A stretch of DNA of 64,000 nucleotides from an uncultured Lachnospiraceae bacterium (GTDB lineage Bacteria > Bacillota > Clostridia > Lachnospirales > Lachnospiraceae). Below the pieces are notes generated by a model. The model was not told the DNA's origin and did no database searches. It was given only the letters and a program-made list of their open reading frames with translations. Both the position numbers and the translations under genes were made by a program. The first letter of the stretch is position 1. The number at the start of each line of letters is the position of its first letter. The stretch spans positions 17,213 through 81,212 of the forward strand of contig CADBZI010000002.1 in assembly GCA_902799015.1 (NCBI GenBank), in the 5' to 3' direction. Shown piece after piece: positions 42,198-50,291 of this stretch.

Positions 42198-43523
42198 ATG
42201 ACAGGAGGGGAAAGATCCATACGATCGTTTGTACGTGACACTTATAAGAATATGACCCTGAAGAATCTGTATCCCTCACGCTACCGCGCGTCGTGCAGGA
42301 AAGCAGTGGTGCCGGGGCGCGTCGTATTTCTTGAGATCCGGGAGAAGGCTCTGTCTGATAACTTCCGGATGATCCGGGCCGCCCTGGAAAAATGGAATCA
42401 GAAGAAGGCGGATTCTGACAGCACCGCGGCTGACGCGAAGGAGCCCGTGCTCTGGACGATGGAGACCGTCTGCATCCGCGAGGGCATGGAGAATAACGGC
42501 GCCGTGATGAAGAATTGTCTGGCGGCGATTCCGCAGCTGGCGCAGGCGCAGTTTATTTTCGTGAATGAGAGCTCTTACTTCCTGAGCAGTCTTCCCATCC
42601 GCCCGGAGACGACGGTGATCCAGACCTGGCATGCGTGCGGCGCATTCAAGAAGTTCGGCTACAGCGCGGTCGGAAGCGGATTCGGAACGACGAAGGAAGA
42701 CCTTGATACGTATCCGGTGCACCGGAACTTTTCCTACGTGACGGTGTCCGCCCCGGAGGTGGTGTGGGCGTACGCGGAAGCATTTCATATGGAAGACAGG
42801 GTGGAGCGGATTCTGCCCATCGGCGTGAGCCGGACCGATATGTTCTTCAGCCGGAAGTACCGTGAGAAGGCGTATGGGAAGACCGCCTGGATTCTGAGAA
42901 GAATGGCGCCGAACCTGTTCCCGAAGCATGGAGATGTGTATTCAGACCGCGAGGAGGACCGGGATCAGGTGAAGGATCTGTCGGCGGTTCCGGGAAAGAA
43001 GCTCCTGCTCTACGCGCCGACCTTCCGCGGAACAGTCGGACGGGCGAAGGCGCCGGATGCGCTGGACATTCCCACGCTGAAGCGTCTGCTCGGCAAGGAC
43101 TACATCCTCCTGATCAACCATCATCCCTTCATCAAGGCGAAGGACCGGCCGAAGATTCCGGACAGCTGCAGGGATTTTGCATTTGACATGACAGACCATC
43201 TGGCGATCGAGGAGCTGCTGACGGCAGCGGACGTCTGCATCACGGATTATTCGTCCCTGATCTTCGAGTATTCGCTGTTCGAGCGTCCCATGATCTTCTT
43301 TGCCTATGATCTGGAGCATTACCTCAATGAGAGGGGCTTCTACTATCCGGTCACCGAGATGATGCCCGGCCCGGTCTGCCGCACGACGGAGGAGGTGGCC
43401 GAGGCGCTGCGCAAGGATGTGGAATTTGACCTGAAGCGGGTTCGGGAATTCAAGTACCGGTTCATGAGCGGCTGCGACGGACACGCCACGGCGCGGGTGC
43501 TGAAGCTGATGGAGAAGAGCTGA
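42198..43523 (+). CDS. CDP-glycerol/CDP-ribitol glycerophosphotransferase (TagB/TagF/TarL family), copy 3
   Basis: A 441-residue enzyme from ATG 42198, with GAGAGGAG upstream; an earlier in-frame start would run through the hairpin region. Landmarks are QTWHACGAFKKFG, PIGVSRTDMFF, YAPTFRGTVG, NHHPFIKAK and ITDYSSLIFEYSLFE. It is a close relative of copy 2 but is encoded away from the main locus, behind an unrelated importer. It may add a different polyol phosphate, or the linkage unit. A basic N-terminus could bind the membrane. Confidence 0.9.
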   Translation: MTGGERSIRSFVRDTYKNMTLKNLYPSRYRASCRKAVVPGRVVFLEIREKALSDNFRMIRAALEKWNQKKADSDSTAADAKEPVLWTMETVCIREGMENNGAVMKNCLAAIPQLAQAQFIFVNESSYFLSSLPIRPETTVIQTWHACGAFKKFGYSAVGSGFGTTKEDLDTYPVHRNFSYVTVSAPEVVWAYAEAFHMEDRVERILPIGVSRTDMFFSRKYREKAYGKTAWILRRMAPNLFPKHGDVYSDREEDRDQVKDLSAVPGKKLLLYAPTFRGTVGRAKAPDALDIPTLKRLLGKDYILLINHHPFIKAKDRPKIPDSCRDFAFDMTDHLAIEELLTAADVCITDYSSLIFEYSLFERPMIFFAYDLEHYLNERGFYYPVTEMMPGPVCRTTEEVAEALRKDVEFDLKRVREFKYRFMSGCDGHATARVLKLMEKS

Positions 43524-43692
43524 GGAAAGTGCGGAGAGAAAGAGCTTGCAGGCAGGATCCGGGAAAAAGGGCTTGCAGACAGGATCTCGAAAGAAAGACC
43601 GGGGGAGAGGGACCCGGATAACAGAGGATCGGGAGACAAGAAAAAACAGAAAATCAAGAACGAACAGGAACTTGGGAAAGCCTGGGAGCAGG

Positions 43693-44994
43693 ATGGGAAT
43701 GGTGCGTGCGATGAAAAGAAGCGGAAAGAATAAGGTATGCCTGGCAGCATGCTTCTGCGTCATGATGCTGTGGGCAGTAATGTCAGCGGGTGGAAGTCGT
43801 GTGCATGCTGCTTCTGTCAGGGATTCCCTCCCCATCCTGAAGCTGAAGACACTGAAAGAGATGCCCGTGCCTGCGGGTTCTTCTTACTTAGAGGGCGGAA
43901 CCGCGGTGCCATCCGGCTATGTGGTGACATTTCTCAGCAGCAGCGCGTCGGATCCGAATCAGATTCTGCTTCTGAGCACGGCGAACTGGTCAGCCGTGAA
44001 GATGGGAAACGCGCCCCTGTCCCATGCGAATGATATGTGCTATGCCCCGAAGAATGGGGGCGAGATCTATGTCACGCCGATGGACAATTCCTGTATCATC
44101 GTGCTGGACGCCGCGACGCTGTCACAGAAATCGATTCTCACCCCTCAGACGCGGCAGGCCTATCACGCGATCGGCTACGATACGAAGACGGACAGCTTCG
44201 CGTGTATGTATGTGGACGGTACCGGAGCGGGCCGGCGTTTTACCTGTGATATCCTGGACGGAAAGCTCGAAAGAAAGAGCTCCTTTTCCGTCAGCACCAA
44301 CCTGACGTATCAGGGATTGACGGTGCACAATTCTTTGATCTATTACACCTGCTGGGAACGGGGCGGCGTAAACAGTCTGTATGAACCGGTCTATGACGGA
44401 GTCTTCCAGAAAAATGACAATGTCATCTATGTCTATGATTTCTCCGGCAGGCTGGTGAAGAGCCTGCTGATCCCCTGTCCGCAGGGATATTCCAAGTTCG
44501 AGATTGAGACGGCTTCCTTTCTCGGAGACCGGATGATCCTGCAGTGCAATATTACAAAGAACGGAACCAGGTACTTTGGTCTCTACGAAGTCACAGGGGA
44601 AGAACCCTCTCTGGCGCAGCAGGCCGCTGAAAAAGCCGCGAAGGAAAAAGCCGCCAGGGCGCAGGCTGACGCGGAGCGTGCGGCTTCCGCGAAGATGAAG
44701 CCTGCAAGACCGAAGATCACAGGGATCACAAAGAAGAAAAGAGCGGTCAGTCTGAAGTGGAAGAAGGTCAAGATCGGGAACAAGAAGGTGACTGGCTATG
44801 AAGTCCAGATCTGCAAGAACAGATCATTTACCGGAGATACACGCCGGATGTTCCGTGTCCCCATCGTCAAGTGTACGATCAGAGGACTGGACCGGAAGAC
44901 GCGCTATTTTGTCCGTGTCCGCGCGTACCAGAAGGTTGGGACCGGCAGAGCATACTCCGCCTGGTCCGTGATCCGGAAAGTAAAGACAAAGTAA
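43693..44994 (+). CDS. Secreted protein with beta-propeller-like body and FN3-like tail
   Basis: A 433-residue protein from ATG 43693, with GGGAG close by; upstream in-frame codons give an Arg/Lys-rich leader with no RBS. The signal segment is CLAACFCVMMLWAVMSAGG, cut after VHA. The body (~50-310) alternates short beta-strand repeats (GEIYVTPMDNSCIIVLDAATL, DNVIYVYDFSGRLVKSL) like a propeller. An Ala/Lys-rich helix (~318-340) links to an FN3-like domain ending YSAWSVIRKVKTK, much like the tail of the MBL protein at 9629. The function is unknown; a wall or polymer-binding role is likely. Confidence 0.7.
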   Translation: MGMVRAMKRSGKNKVCLAACFCVMMLWAVMSAGGSRVHAASVRDSLPILKLKTLKEMPVPAGSSYLEGGTAVPSGYVVTFLSSSASDPNQILLLSTANWSAVKMGNAPLSHANDMCYAPKNGGEIYVTPMDNSCIIVLDAATLSQKSILTPQTRQAYHAIGYDTKTDSFACMYVDGTGAGRRFTCDILDGKLERKSSFSVSTNLTYQGLTVHNSLIYYTCWERGGVNSLYEPVYDGVFQKNDNVIYVYDFSGRLVKSLLIPCPQGYSKFEIETASFLGDRMILQCNITKNGTRYFGLYEVTGEEPSLAQQAAEKAAKEKAARAQADAERAASAKMKPARPKITGITKKKRAVSLKWKKVKIGNKKVTGYEVQICKNRSFTGDTRRMFRVPIVKCTIRGLDRKTRYFVRVRAYQKVGTGRAYSAWSVIRKVKTK

Positions 44995-45013
44995 TAAAGT
45001 CTCCGTTCAGGAG

Positions 45014-45042
45014 CCCTGTGTATGCATTGTGCCTATACAGGG
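45014..45042 (+). terminator. Weak terminator-like hairpin after the FN3-tailed gene
   Basis: CCCTGTGTA and TATACAGGG pair over nine positions with one wobble around an 11-base loop. Only a short, broken T stretch follows, so efficiency is doubtful. It separates the secreted protein gene from the liv operon. Confidence 0.5.
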
Positions 45043-45093
45043 TGTGACTTGCAACTATGTGAGGACGAAATAGGGCGGAGATGAAAAAACATC

Positions 45094-45122
45094 TTTCCTT
45101 TAGTACATTAAAGTGATATACT
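45094..45122 (+). promoter_or_regulatory. Candidate promoter for the liv operon
   Basis: -10 TATACT (45117-45122) preceded at 17 bp by a poor -35 (TTTCCT, 45094-45099). It lies 55 bp before the binding-protein start. The -10 is good and the -35 weak, as in promoters helped by an activator. Confidence 0.4.
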
Positions 45123-45176
45123 ATCGACTGTACAGTTTACCCGCAAATGACCGGGAAGAAGAGGAGGGAAAATCTT

Positions 45177-46328
45177 ATGATGAAAAAACTGGCAGCTGTG
45201 ACATGTGTTCTGTCGATGGCTCTGTCGGGGATGGCAATGGCGGATACCGTCACGATCGGTGTCTTCGAACCGGCTTCCGGCGACAACGGAGCAGGCGGAA
45301 AGCAGGAAGTGCTTGGCATGCAGTACGCGAACCAGGTACAGCCGACCGTTGAGATCGATGGCACAGAGTATGATGTCGTACTGAACATCGTCGACAATGA
45401 GTCCTCTACTGACAAGGCGACTTCCGCGGCGACAGCGGCGGCAGAAGGCGCAAGCGTTGTGCTCGGCTCCTACGGCTCTGCGGTTTCCATCGCGGCTGGC
45501 GATATCTTCAAGAGCGCAGGCGTCGGCGCGATCGGCGTTACCTGCACGAACCCGCAGGTTACAGAGGGAAATGACAACTATTTCCGTATCTGCTTCCTGG
45601 ATCCGTTCCAGGGCACGGTCCTTGCGAACTATGCAAATGACGCGATCGGCGCGAAGAAGGCTTATGTCCTGACCAAGCTCGGCGACGACTATTCCGCAGG
45701 CCTTGGCCACTACTTCAGCGATGCGTTCAAGAAGCTCGGCGGAGAGGTAATCGAGGAGACATTCCCGCCTGAAACTGCTGACTTCACTTCCTACATCACG
45801 ACCGCGAAGAACGAAGGCGTTGATGTCATCATGGCTCCGACCTCCACTGAGGCGGCTCAGCTGATCATCGAGGCGGCTTCCACACAGGGCGTCACGGTTC
45901 CGCTTCTTGCAGGCGACACCTGGGATTCCAATGTTATCCTGAGCGCGGCTGAGGGGAAGGACATCGAGATCTACGTCACCACCTTCTATCAGGAAGGCGC
46001 GGATGAAGAATTCGATACCGGCATCAAGGAATACATCAACGGCGACAAGACCGCTCTGGCGAACAATGGCGGCGATGACACTGTCGCAGCGGTTTCCGCG
46101 ATGGGTTATGACGCATACTTCGTAGCGCTTGAGTGCATCAAGAATGCTGCTTCCACCGATCCGGCGGATGTCCTTGCAGCGATTCCGGCCACCACTTATG
46201 ACGGCGTAACCGGCCACATCGAATTCGGTGAGAACGGCGACGCGGTTCGCTCTGAGGCGGTTGTCAAGAAGGCGAACAACGAGACCGGCAGCTGGGAGTT
46301 CGTCGCAACACAGGGTGTCAGCGAGTAA
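45177..46328 (+). CDS. livJ: Branched-chain amino-acid ABC importer binding protein (LivJ/K), without lipobox
   Basis: A 383-residue secreted protein from ATG 45177 behind GAGGAGGG. The signal peptide ends SGMAMADT with no lipobox Cys, as in the other binding protein of this window. The mature start VTIGVFEPASGDNGAGGKQE and the blocks VVLGSYGSAVSIAAGDIF and GVTCTNPQVT are typical of type I Liv/AmiC-like proteins. It heads a full operon of two permeases and two ATPases, and the large distance to the permease gene with hairpins between fits higher expression of the binding protein. Confidence 0.92.
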   Translation: MMKKLAAVTCVLSMALSGMAMADTVTIGVFEPASGDNGAGGKQEVLGMQYANQVQPTVEIDGTEYDVVLNIVDNESSTDKATSAATAAAEGASVVLGSYGSAVSIAAGDIFKSAGVGAIGVTCTNPQVTEGNDNYFRICFLDPFQGTVLANYANDAIGAKKAYVLTKLGDDYSAGLGHYFSDAFKKLGGEVIEETFPPETADFTSYITTAKNEGVDVIMAPTSTEAAQLIIEAASTQGVTVPLLAGDTWDSNVILSAAEGKDIEIYVTTFYQEGADEEFDTGIKEYINGDKTALANNGGDDTVAAVSAMGYDAYFVALECIKNAASTDPADVLAAIPATTYDGVTGHIEFGENGDAVRSEAVVKKANNETGSWEFVATQGVSE

Positions 46329-46345
46329 TCCAGCAAAGACACAAG

Positions 46346-46470
46346 GCGCCGGTGCGTAATCCGGCGCACAGGGTTTTCGGATCTCAAAAAGTAAAGAACG
46401 CGCTTTGCTGAGCGCATATGCATTTTCTTTCCAGCGCGGAACGTCCGAGGGGCGTTCCGTGCCGGAATTT
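46346..46470 (+). promoter_or_regulatory. Two attenuator-like hairpins between binding protein and permease
   Basis: Hairpin 1: GCGCCGG/CCGGCGC (46346-46352, 46361-46367), followed 6 bp later by TTTT. Hairpin 2: a 13-bp stem GCGCGGAACGTCC/GGGCGTTCCGTGC (46434-46446, 46450-46462) with two wobble pairs, followed by a TTTT run ending at 46470. Such partial terminators often cut downstream expression so that the binding protein is made in excess. Confidence 0.6.
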
Positions 46471-46501
46471 TCCTGATCAATCTGATTTCAAAGGATTTCA
46501 C

Positions 46502-47386
46502 ATGGACTTCTTCTCTAAAAACTTACCCTATCTGCTCGCGGGCGTATCGGTCGGCGGACAGTATGCCCTGATCGCCATCGGCTATACGATGGTGTATGGC
46601 ATCCTGCGTCTGATCAACTTTGCCCATGGCGATATCTTTATGGTTGCGGGACTTGTGACAATATATGCGAGCACCGTGATGCCGCTGTATCTTTCACTCC
46701 CGCTGACGGTCATTGTCACGGTCATCCTCGGTATGACGATTGAGAAGGTGGCGTATAAGCCGCTTCGAAATGCGCCGAGAATGTCTGTCATGATCTCCGC
46801 GATCGGCGTTTCCTATCTGCTGCAGAACCTGGCTCTGTACATTACGGGCGGTCTGGCGCAGGTATATCCGACGATCCCGTTTATTTCGAATACTATCACC
46901 ATCGGTTCGGCAACGACGAAGGTGGTTACAGTCCTGACACCGATCCTGATGATCGTGCTTGTCGTAGCGCTGATCCAGTTGATCAACCACACAAAGATCG
47001 GTATGGCGATGCGTTCGGTGTCTACGGACTTTGAGACGAGCCGCCTCATGGGAATCAACGTGAACAGGGTCATCTCCATGACCTTTATCATCGGTTCCTT
47101 CCTCGCGGCGGTCGGCTCGATTCTGTACTTTACCAATTATCCGTCGGTCATCCCGACCTCGGGCGGCATGCCCGGCCTGAAGGCATTTGTCGCCGCCGTG
47201 TTCGGTGGAATCGGCTCGATTCCCGGCGCGGTCATCGGTGCCATGCTGATCGGTATCGTGGAGAACCTGATCAAAGGCGCAGGCTGGACGACCTTCTCGG
47301 ATGCATTTACCTTTGTACTTCTGATCGTGGTGCTGCTGTTCAAGCCGACCGGCCTGTTCGGGGAAGCCGCGACGGACAAGGTCTGA
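46502..47386 (+). CDS. livH: Branched-chain amino-acid ABC importer permease (LivH)
   Basis: A 294-residue protein from ATG 46502, with AAAGGA upstream. It has eight or so membrane segments; GQYALIAIGYTMVYGILRLINFAHGDIFM is the hallmark N-terminus of LivH, and GGMPGLKAFVAAVFGGIGSIPGAVIGA is the family's C-terminal block. It pairs with LivM 15 bp downstream. Confidence 0.95.
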   Translation: MDFFSKNLPYLLAGVSVGGQYALIAIGYTMVYGILRLINFAHGDIFMVAGLVTIYASTVMPLYLSLPLTVIVTVILGMTIEKVAYKPLRNAPRMSVMISAIGVSYLLQNLALYITGGLAQVYPTIPFISNTITIGSATTKVVTVLTPILMIVLVVALIQLINHTKIGMAMRSVSTDFETSRLMGINVNRVISMTFIIGSFLAAVGSILYFTNYPSVIPTSGGMPGLKAFVAAVFGGIGSIPGAVIGAMLIGIVENLIKGAGWTTFSDAFTFVLLIVVLLFKPTGLFGEAATDKV

Positions 47387-47401
47387 GAAAGGAGGACAGA
47401 C

Positions 47402-48475
47402 ATGACAAAGAAAAAAGATCTGATCTTTGCCCTCATCCTCCTGGCAGCAGCGGTGGCGCTGGTTGCAGTGCTGGACCGCGTGCTTCCGCAGACGGGCATT
47501 ATCATGACGGTTCTGAAAAAGGGCTGCATCTATTCACTGGTTGCGGTTTCCATGAACCTGCTGAATGGTTTCACGGGGCTTTTCTCCCTGGGCCAGGCGG
47601 GCTTCATGCTGATCGGCGGCTACACCTACGCGATTCTGACGATTCCGGCTGCGGACCGCGCGAGTGTATACCAGTACTTTGACGGCGGCATCGTGCAGTT
47701 CTCGATTCCGTTCTGGGCGGGACTGATCTGTGCCGGCCTTGTGAGCGCGCTGCTGGCATGGCTGATCGGGCTTCCGGTGCTGCGCCTCAAGAGTGACTAC
47801 CTGGCGATCGCGACGCTCGGCTTCGCGGAGATCATGCGTGCCTTCTTCCAGTGGGATACGCTGGGTCCGCTGACCAATGGATCCAACATGCTCCGTAAGT
47901 ATCCGAGCTTTACGACGCTGATGTTTCCGTTCGTGGTGTCGGCGATCTGCATCGCGCTGATCGTGATGCTGATCAACTCCTCGTTCGGAAGAGCATTTAA
48001 GGCGATCCGCGACGACGAGATCGCTGCGGAGGCGATGGGGATTAACCTGGCGCATCACAAACGGATGAGCTTCTGCATCTCCTCTTTCTTCGCCGGTGTG
48101 GGCGGAGCGCTGCTGGCCATGTACCAGACGACCATCCAGGCGCAGGCCTTCAAGTCGAACATGACCTATGAGATTCTTCTGATTGTCGTCATCGGCGGAC
48201 TTGGTTCGGTCACGGGCTCCGTGCTCGCAACCTTCCTGTTCTATGCGGCGAGTGAATGGTGGTTGAGATTCCTCGACTCTCCGCTGATGATCGGGGACTG
48301 GCAGGTTCCGCTGCTTCGTTCCGGTTTCCGGAAGGTTGTCTTCTCGGTTGTCATCATGGCGATCGTGCTGTTTGCCCGGCAGGGAATCATGGGCGACCAT
48401 GAATTCTCACTGTCCGGCCTGATGAAGCTTTTCAGCCGCAAGCGCAAGGGAAAGGAGGCATCCGCAAATGAGTGA
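47402..48475 (+). CDS. livM: Branched-chain amino-acid ABC importer permease (LivM)
   Basis: A 357-residue protein with AAAGGAGG before ATG 47402. It has LLNGFTGLFSLGQAGFMLIGGYTYA and RLKSDYLAIATLGFAEIMR, both LivM-specific, and ends with a basic tail. The livG start lies inside its 3' end (8-bp overlap). Confidence 0.95.
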   Translation: MTKKKDLIFALILLAAAVALVAVLDRVLPQTGIIMTVLKKGCIYSLVAVSMNLLNGFTGLFSLGQAGFMLIGGYTYAILTIPAADRASVYQYFDGGIVQFSIPFWAGLICAGLVSALLAWLIGLPVLRLKSDYLAIATLGFAEIMRAFFQWDTLGPLTNGSNMLRKYPSFTTLMFPFVVSAICIALIVMLINSSFGRAFKAIRDDEIAAEAMGINLAHHKRMSFCISSFFAGVGGALLAMYQTTIQAQAFKSNMTYEILLIVVIGGLGSVTGSVLATFLFYAASEWWLRFLDSPLMIGDWQVPLLRSGFRKVVFSVVIMAIVLFARQGIMGDHEFSLSGLMKLFSRKRKGKEASANE

Positions 48476-49316
48476 TTCGAATGCGAATGTGCTTCGCCTG
48501 GAGCATATCACCATGCAGTTTGGCGGCGTGGTGGCGGTCAATGATTTTTCGATGGAAGTCAACAAGGGCGAGATCGTCGCGCTGATCGGCCCGAATGGTG
48601 CCGGCAAGACGACAGCCTTCAATGTCATCACGGGTGTGTATGAGCCGACCAACGGTACCGTCTATTTCGACGGCAAGCCGATCGTGGAGAACCATCCGCG
48701 CGGGAAGATGAAGAAGCTTTATCAGGGCGACGAAGCGCTGATGTGCGACAAGGTTATCTCCCAGACACCGGACAAGATCACGAAGCTCGGCATCGCCCGT
48801 ACCTTCCAGAACATCCGTCTGTTCAAGAAGATGACGGTTTTCGACAACGTGCTGATCGCGCGCCATCTCCGTTCGAAGGCGAACTTTATGAGCGCGACGC
48901 TGCGCCTGAACGCCGCGGAGGAGAAGCACAACCGTGAGAAGACATTAGAGCTTCTGGAACTCGTGGGACTTGCGGAGAACAAGGATGATCTTGCAACCTC
49001 GCTGCCATACGGCAAGCAGAGACGCCTCGAGATCGCCCGCGCGCTCGCAACCGAGCCCCGGCTCCTGCTCCTCGATGAGCCGGCCGCCGGCATGAACCCG
49101 CAGGAAACCATCGAACTCGCCCACTTCATCCGGAAGATCAAGGACCAGTTCAACCTGACCGTCTTCGTCATCGAGCACCACATGGATCTGGTCATGGAGA
49201 TCTCGGACCGCATCTACGTCCTGGACTTCGGACGTATGATCGCAGCGGGAACCCCCGCAGAGATCCAGTCCAACCAGCACGTCATCGATGCTTACCTCGG
49301 CGTACAAGAAGAGTAG
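48468..49316 (+). CDS. livG: Branched-chain amino-acid ABC importer ATPase (LivG)
   Basis: A 282-residue ATPase with AAAGGAGG upstream. Walker A is GPNGAGKTT, the TFQNIRLFKKMTVFDN stretch follows the Q-loop, and LLLLDEPAAGMNP is Walker B with the LivG-type AAGMNP block. The signature region is SLPYGKQRRLEIARAL. A ~25-residue insert (around ENHPRGKMKKLYQGDEALMC) before the Q-loop is longer than usual. Confidence 0.95.
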   Translation: MSDSNANVLRLEHITMQFGGVVAVNDFSMEVNKGEIVALIGPNGAGKTTAFNVITGVYEPTNGTVYFDGKPIVENHPRGKMKKLYQGDEALMCDKVISQTPDKITKLGIARTFQNIRLFKKMTVFDNVLIARHLRSKANFMSATLRLNAAEEKHNREKTLELLELVGLAENKDDLATSLPYGKQRRLEIARALATEPRLLLLDEPAAGMNPQETIELAHFIRKIKDQFNLTVFVIEHHMDLVMEISDRIYVLDFGRMIAAGTPAEIQSNQHVIDAYLGVQEE

Positions 49317-49390
49317 AACGGAATGAGAAGGAACTCCATACGCACTTGGTACAGGTACAGTATGGAAAAACAAGTAAGGAATTCACAGGC

Positions 49391-50209
49391 ATGAGTAAAA
49401 ACACGAATCAGGCGTCAACGGGAAATACGGTTGGAAAAGTCGGCAGCGTCAGTGCGAACTGGGACCATCTCGGAAAAAGAGGAGACGGACCGGCAAGGAA
49501 TCTCCTGGAGGTTCGTGACCTGCAGGTTGCTTACGGCGGCATTCAGGCCGTGCGCGGGATCAGCTTCGATGTTCCGGAGCATGAGATCGTAACGCTTATC
49601 GGCGCCAACGGAGCAGGCAAGAGTTCCACACTGCGCTCGATCGTCGCACTAGAGAAGCCCGCCGGCGGTTCCATCCGTTTCGAGGGAAATGAGCTGATCG
49701 GCCAGGGAACGGAGCAGATTGTAAAAACCGGTATCACGCTTGTTCCCGAAGGAAGACGGGTATTCGTCAACCTGTCCGTCTATGAGAATCTGCGCATGGG
49801 AGCATATCTGCGCAGCGACGATCTGCAGCAGGACCTCGACTGGGTCTACACCTTGTTCCCGCGTCTGAAGGAACGTCACTGGCAGGCAGCCGGAACACTG
49901 TCCGGCGGTGAGCAGCAGATGCTCGCGATCGCCCGTGCCCTCATGAGCCGCCCGAAAATGATCATGATGGACGAGCCTTCTCTGGGCCTTGCCCCGATCA
50001 TCGTGCAGGAAGTATTTGAGATCATCCGTGAGATCAACAAGATGGGCATGACGATCCTGCTGGTTGAGCAGAACGCTAACATGGCATTGAAAGCCGCCGA
50101 CATCGGCTATGTCATGGAAACCGGAAGCATTACGCTCTCCGGCACCGGCAAAGATCTGGCTGAGAACCCGGTCGTCAAGGAAGCTTACCTTGGCAAGGCA
50201 AGACAGTAA
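49391..50209 (+). CDS. livF: Branched-chain amino-acid ABC importer ATPase (LivF) with N-terminal extension
   Basis: A 272-residue ATPase from ATG 49391. The catalytic core starts only at ~residue 38 (LLEVRDLQVAYGGIQAVRGI), leaving a polar Ser/Asn/Gly-rich extension not usual in LivF, which generally starts at that motif. Walker A is GANGAGKSS, the signature LSGGEQQM and Walker B IMMDEPSLGLAP. It completes the liv operon. The start could be even further upstream (49346), but that region lacks an RBS. Confidence 0.94.
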   Translation: MSKNTNQASTGNTVGKVGSVSANWDHLGKRGDGPARNLLEVRDLQVAYGGIQAVRGISFDVPEHEIVTLIGANGAGKSSTLRSIVALEKPAGGSIRFEGNELIGQGTEQIVKTGITLVPEGRRVFVNLSVYENLRMGAYLRSDDLQQDLDWVYTLFPRLKERHWQAAGTLSGGEQQMLAIARALMSRPKMIMMDEPSLGLAPIIVQEVFEIIREINKMGMTILLVEQNANMALKAADIGYVMETGSITLSGTGKDLAENPVVKEAYLGKARQ

Positions 50210-50225
50210 AAGGGTCTAACACTCC

Positions 50226-50246
50226 AGGTACGCCACCGGCGTACTT
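50226..50246 (-). repeat. Copy 3 (hairpin only, inverted) of the intergenic repeat
   Basis: This 21-bp hairpin, GTACGCC-ACC-GGCGTAC at its core, is the reverse complement, with one mismatch, of the hairpin at 22094-22114. It sits between livF and telA and may double as a transcription end point, although no T-tract follows. Confidence 0.55.
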
Positions 50247-50291
50247 GCTTATCAAAGAGAATCTTAAAGAGTAAGAGGAGGTACAATTCCC

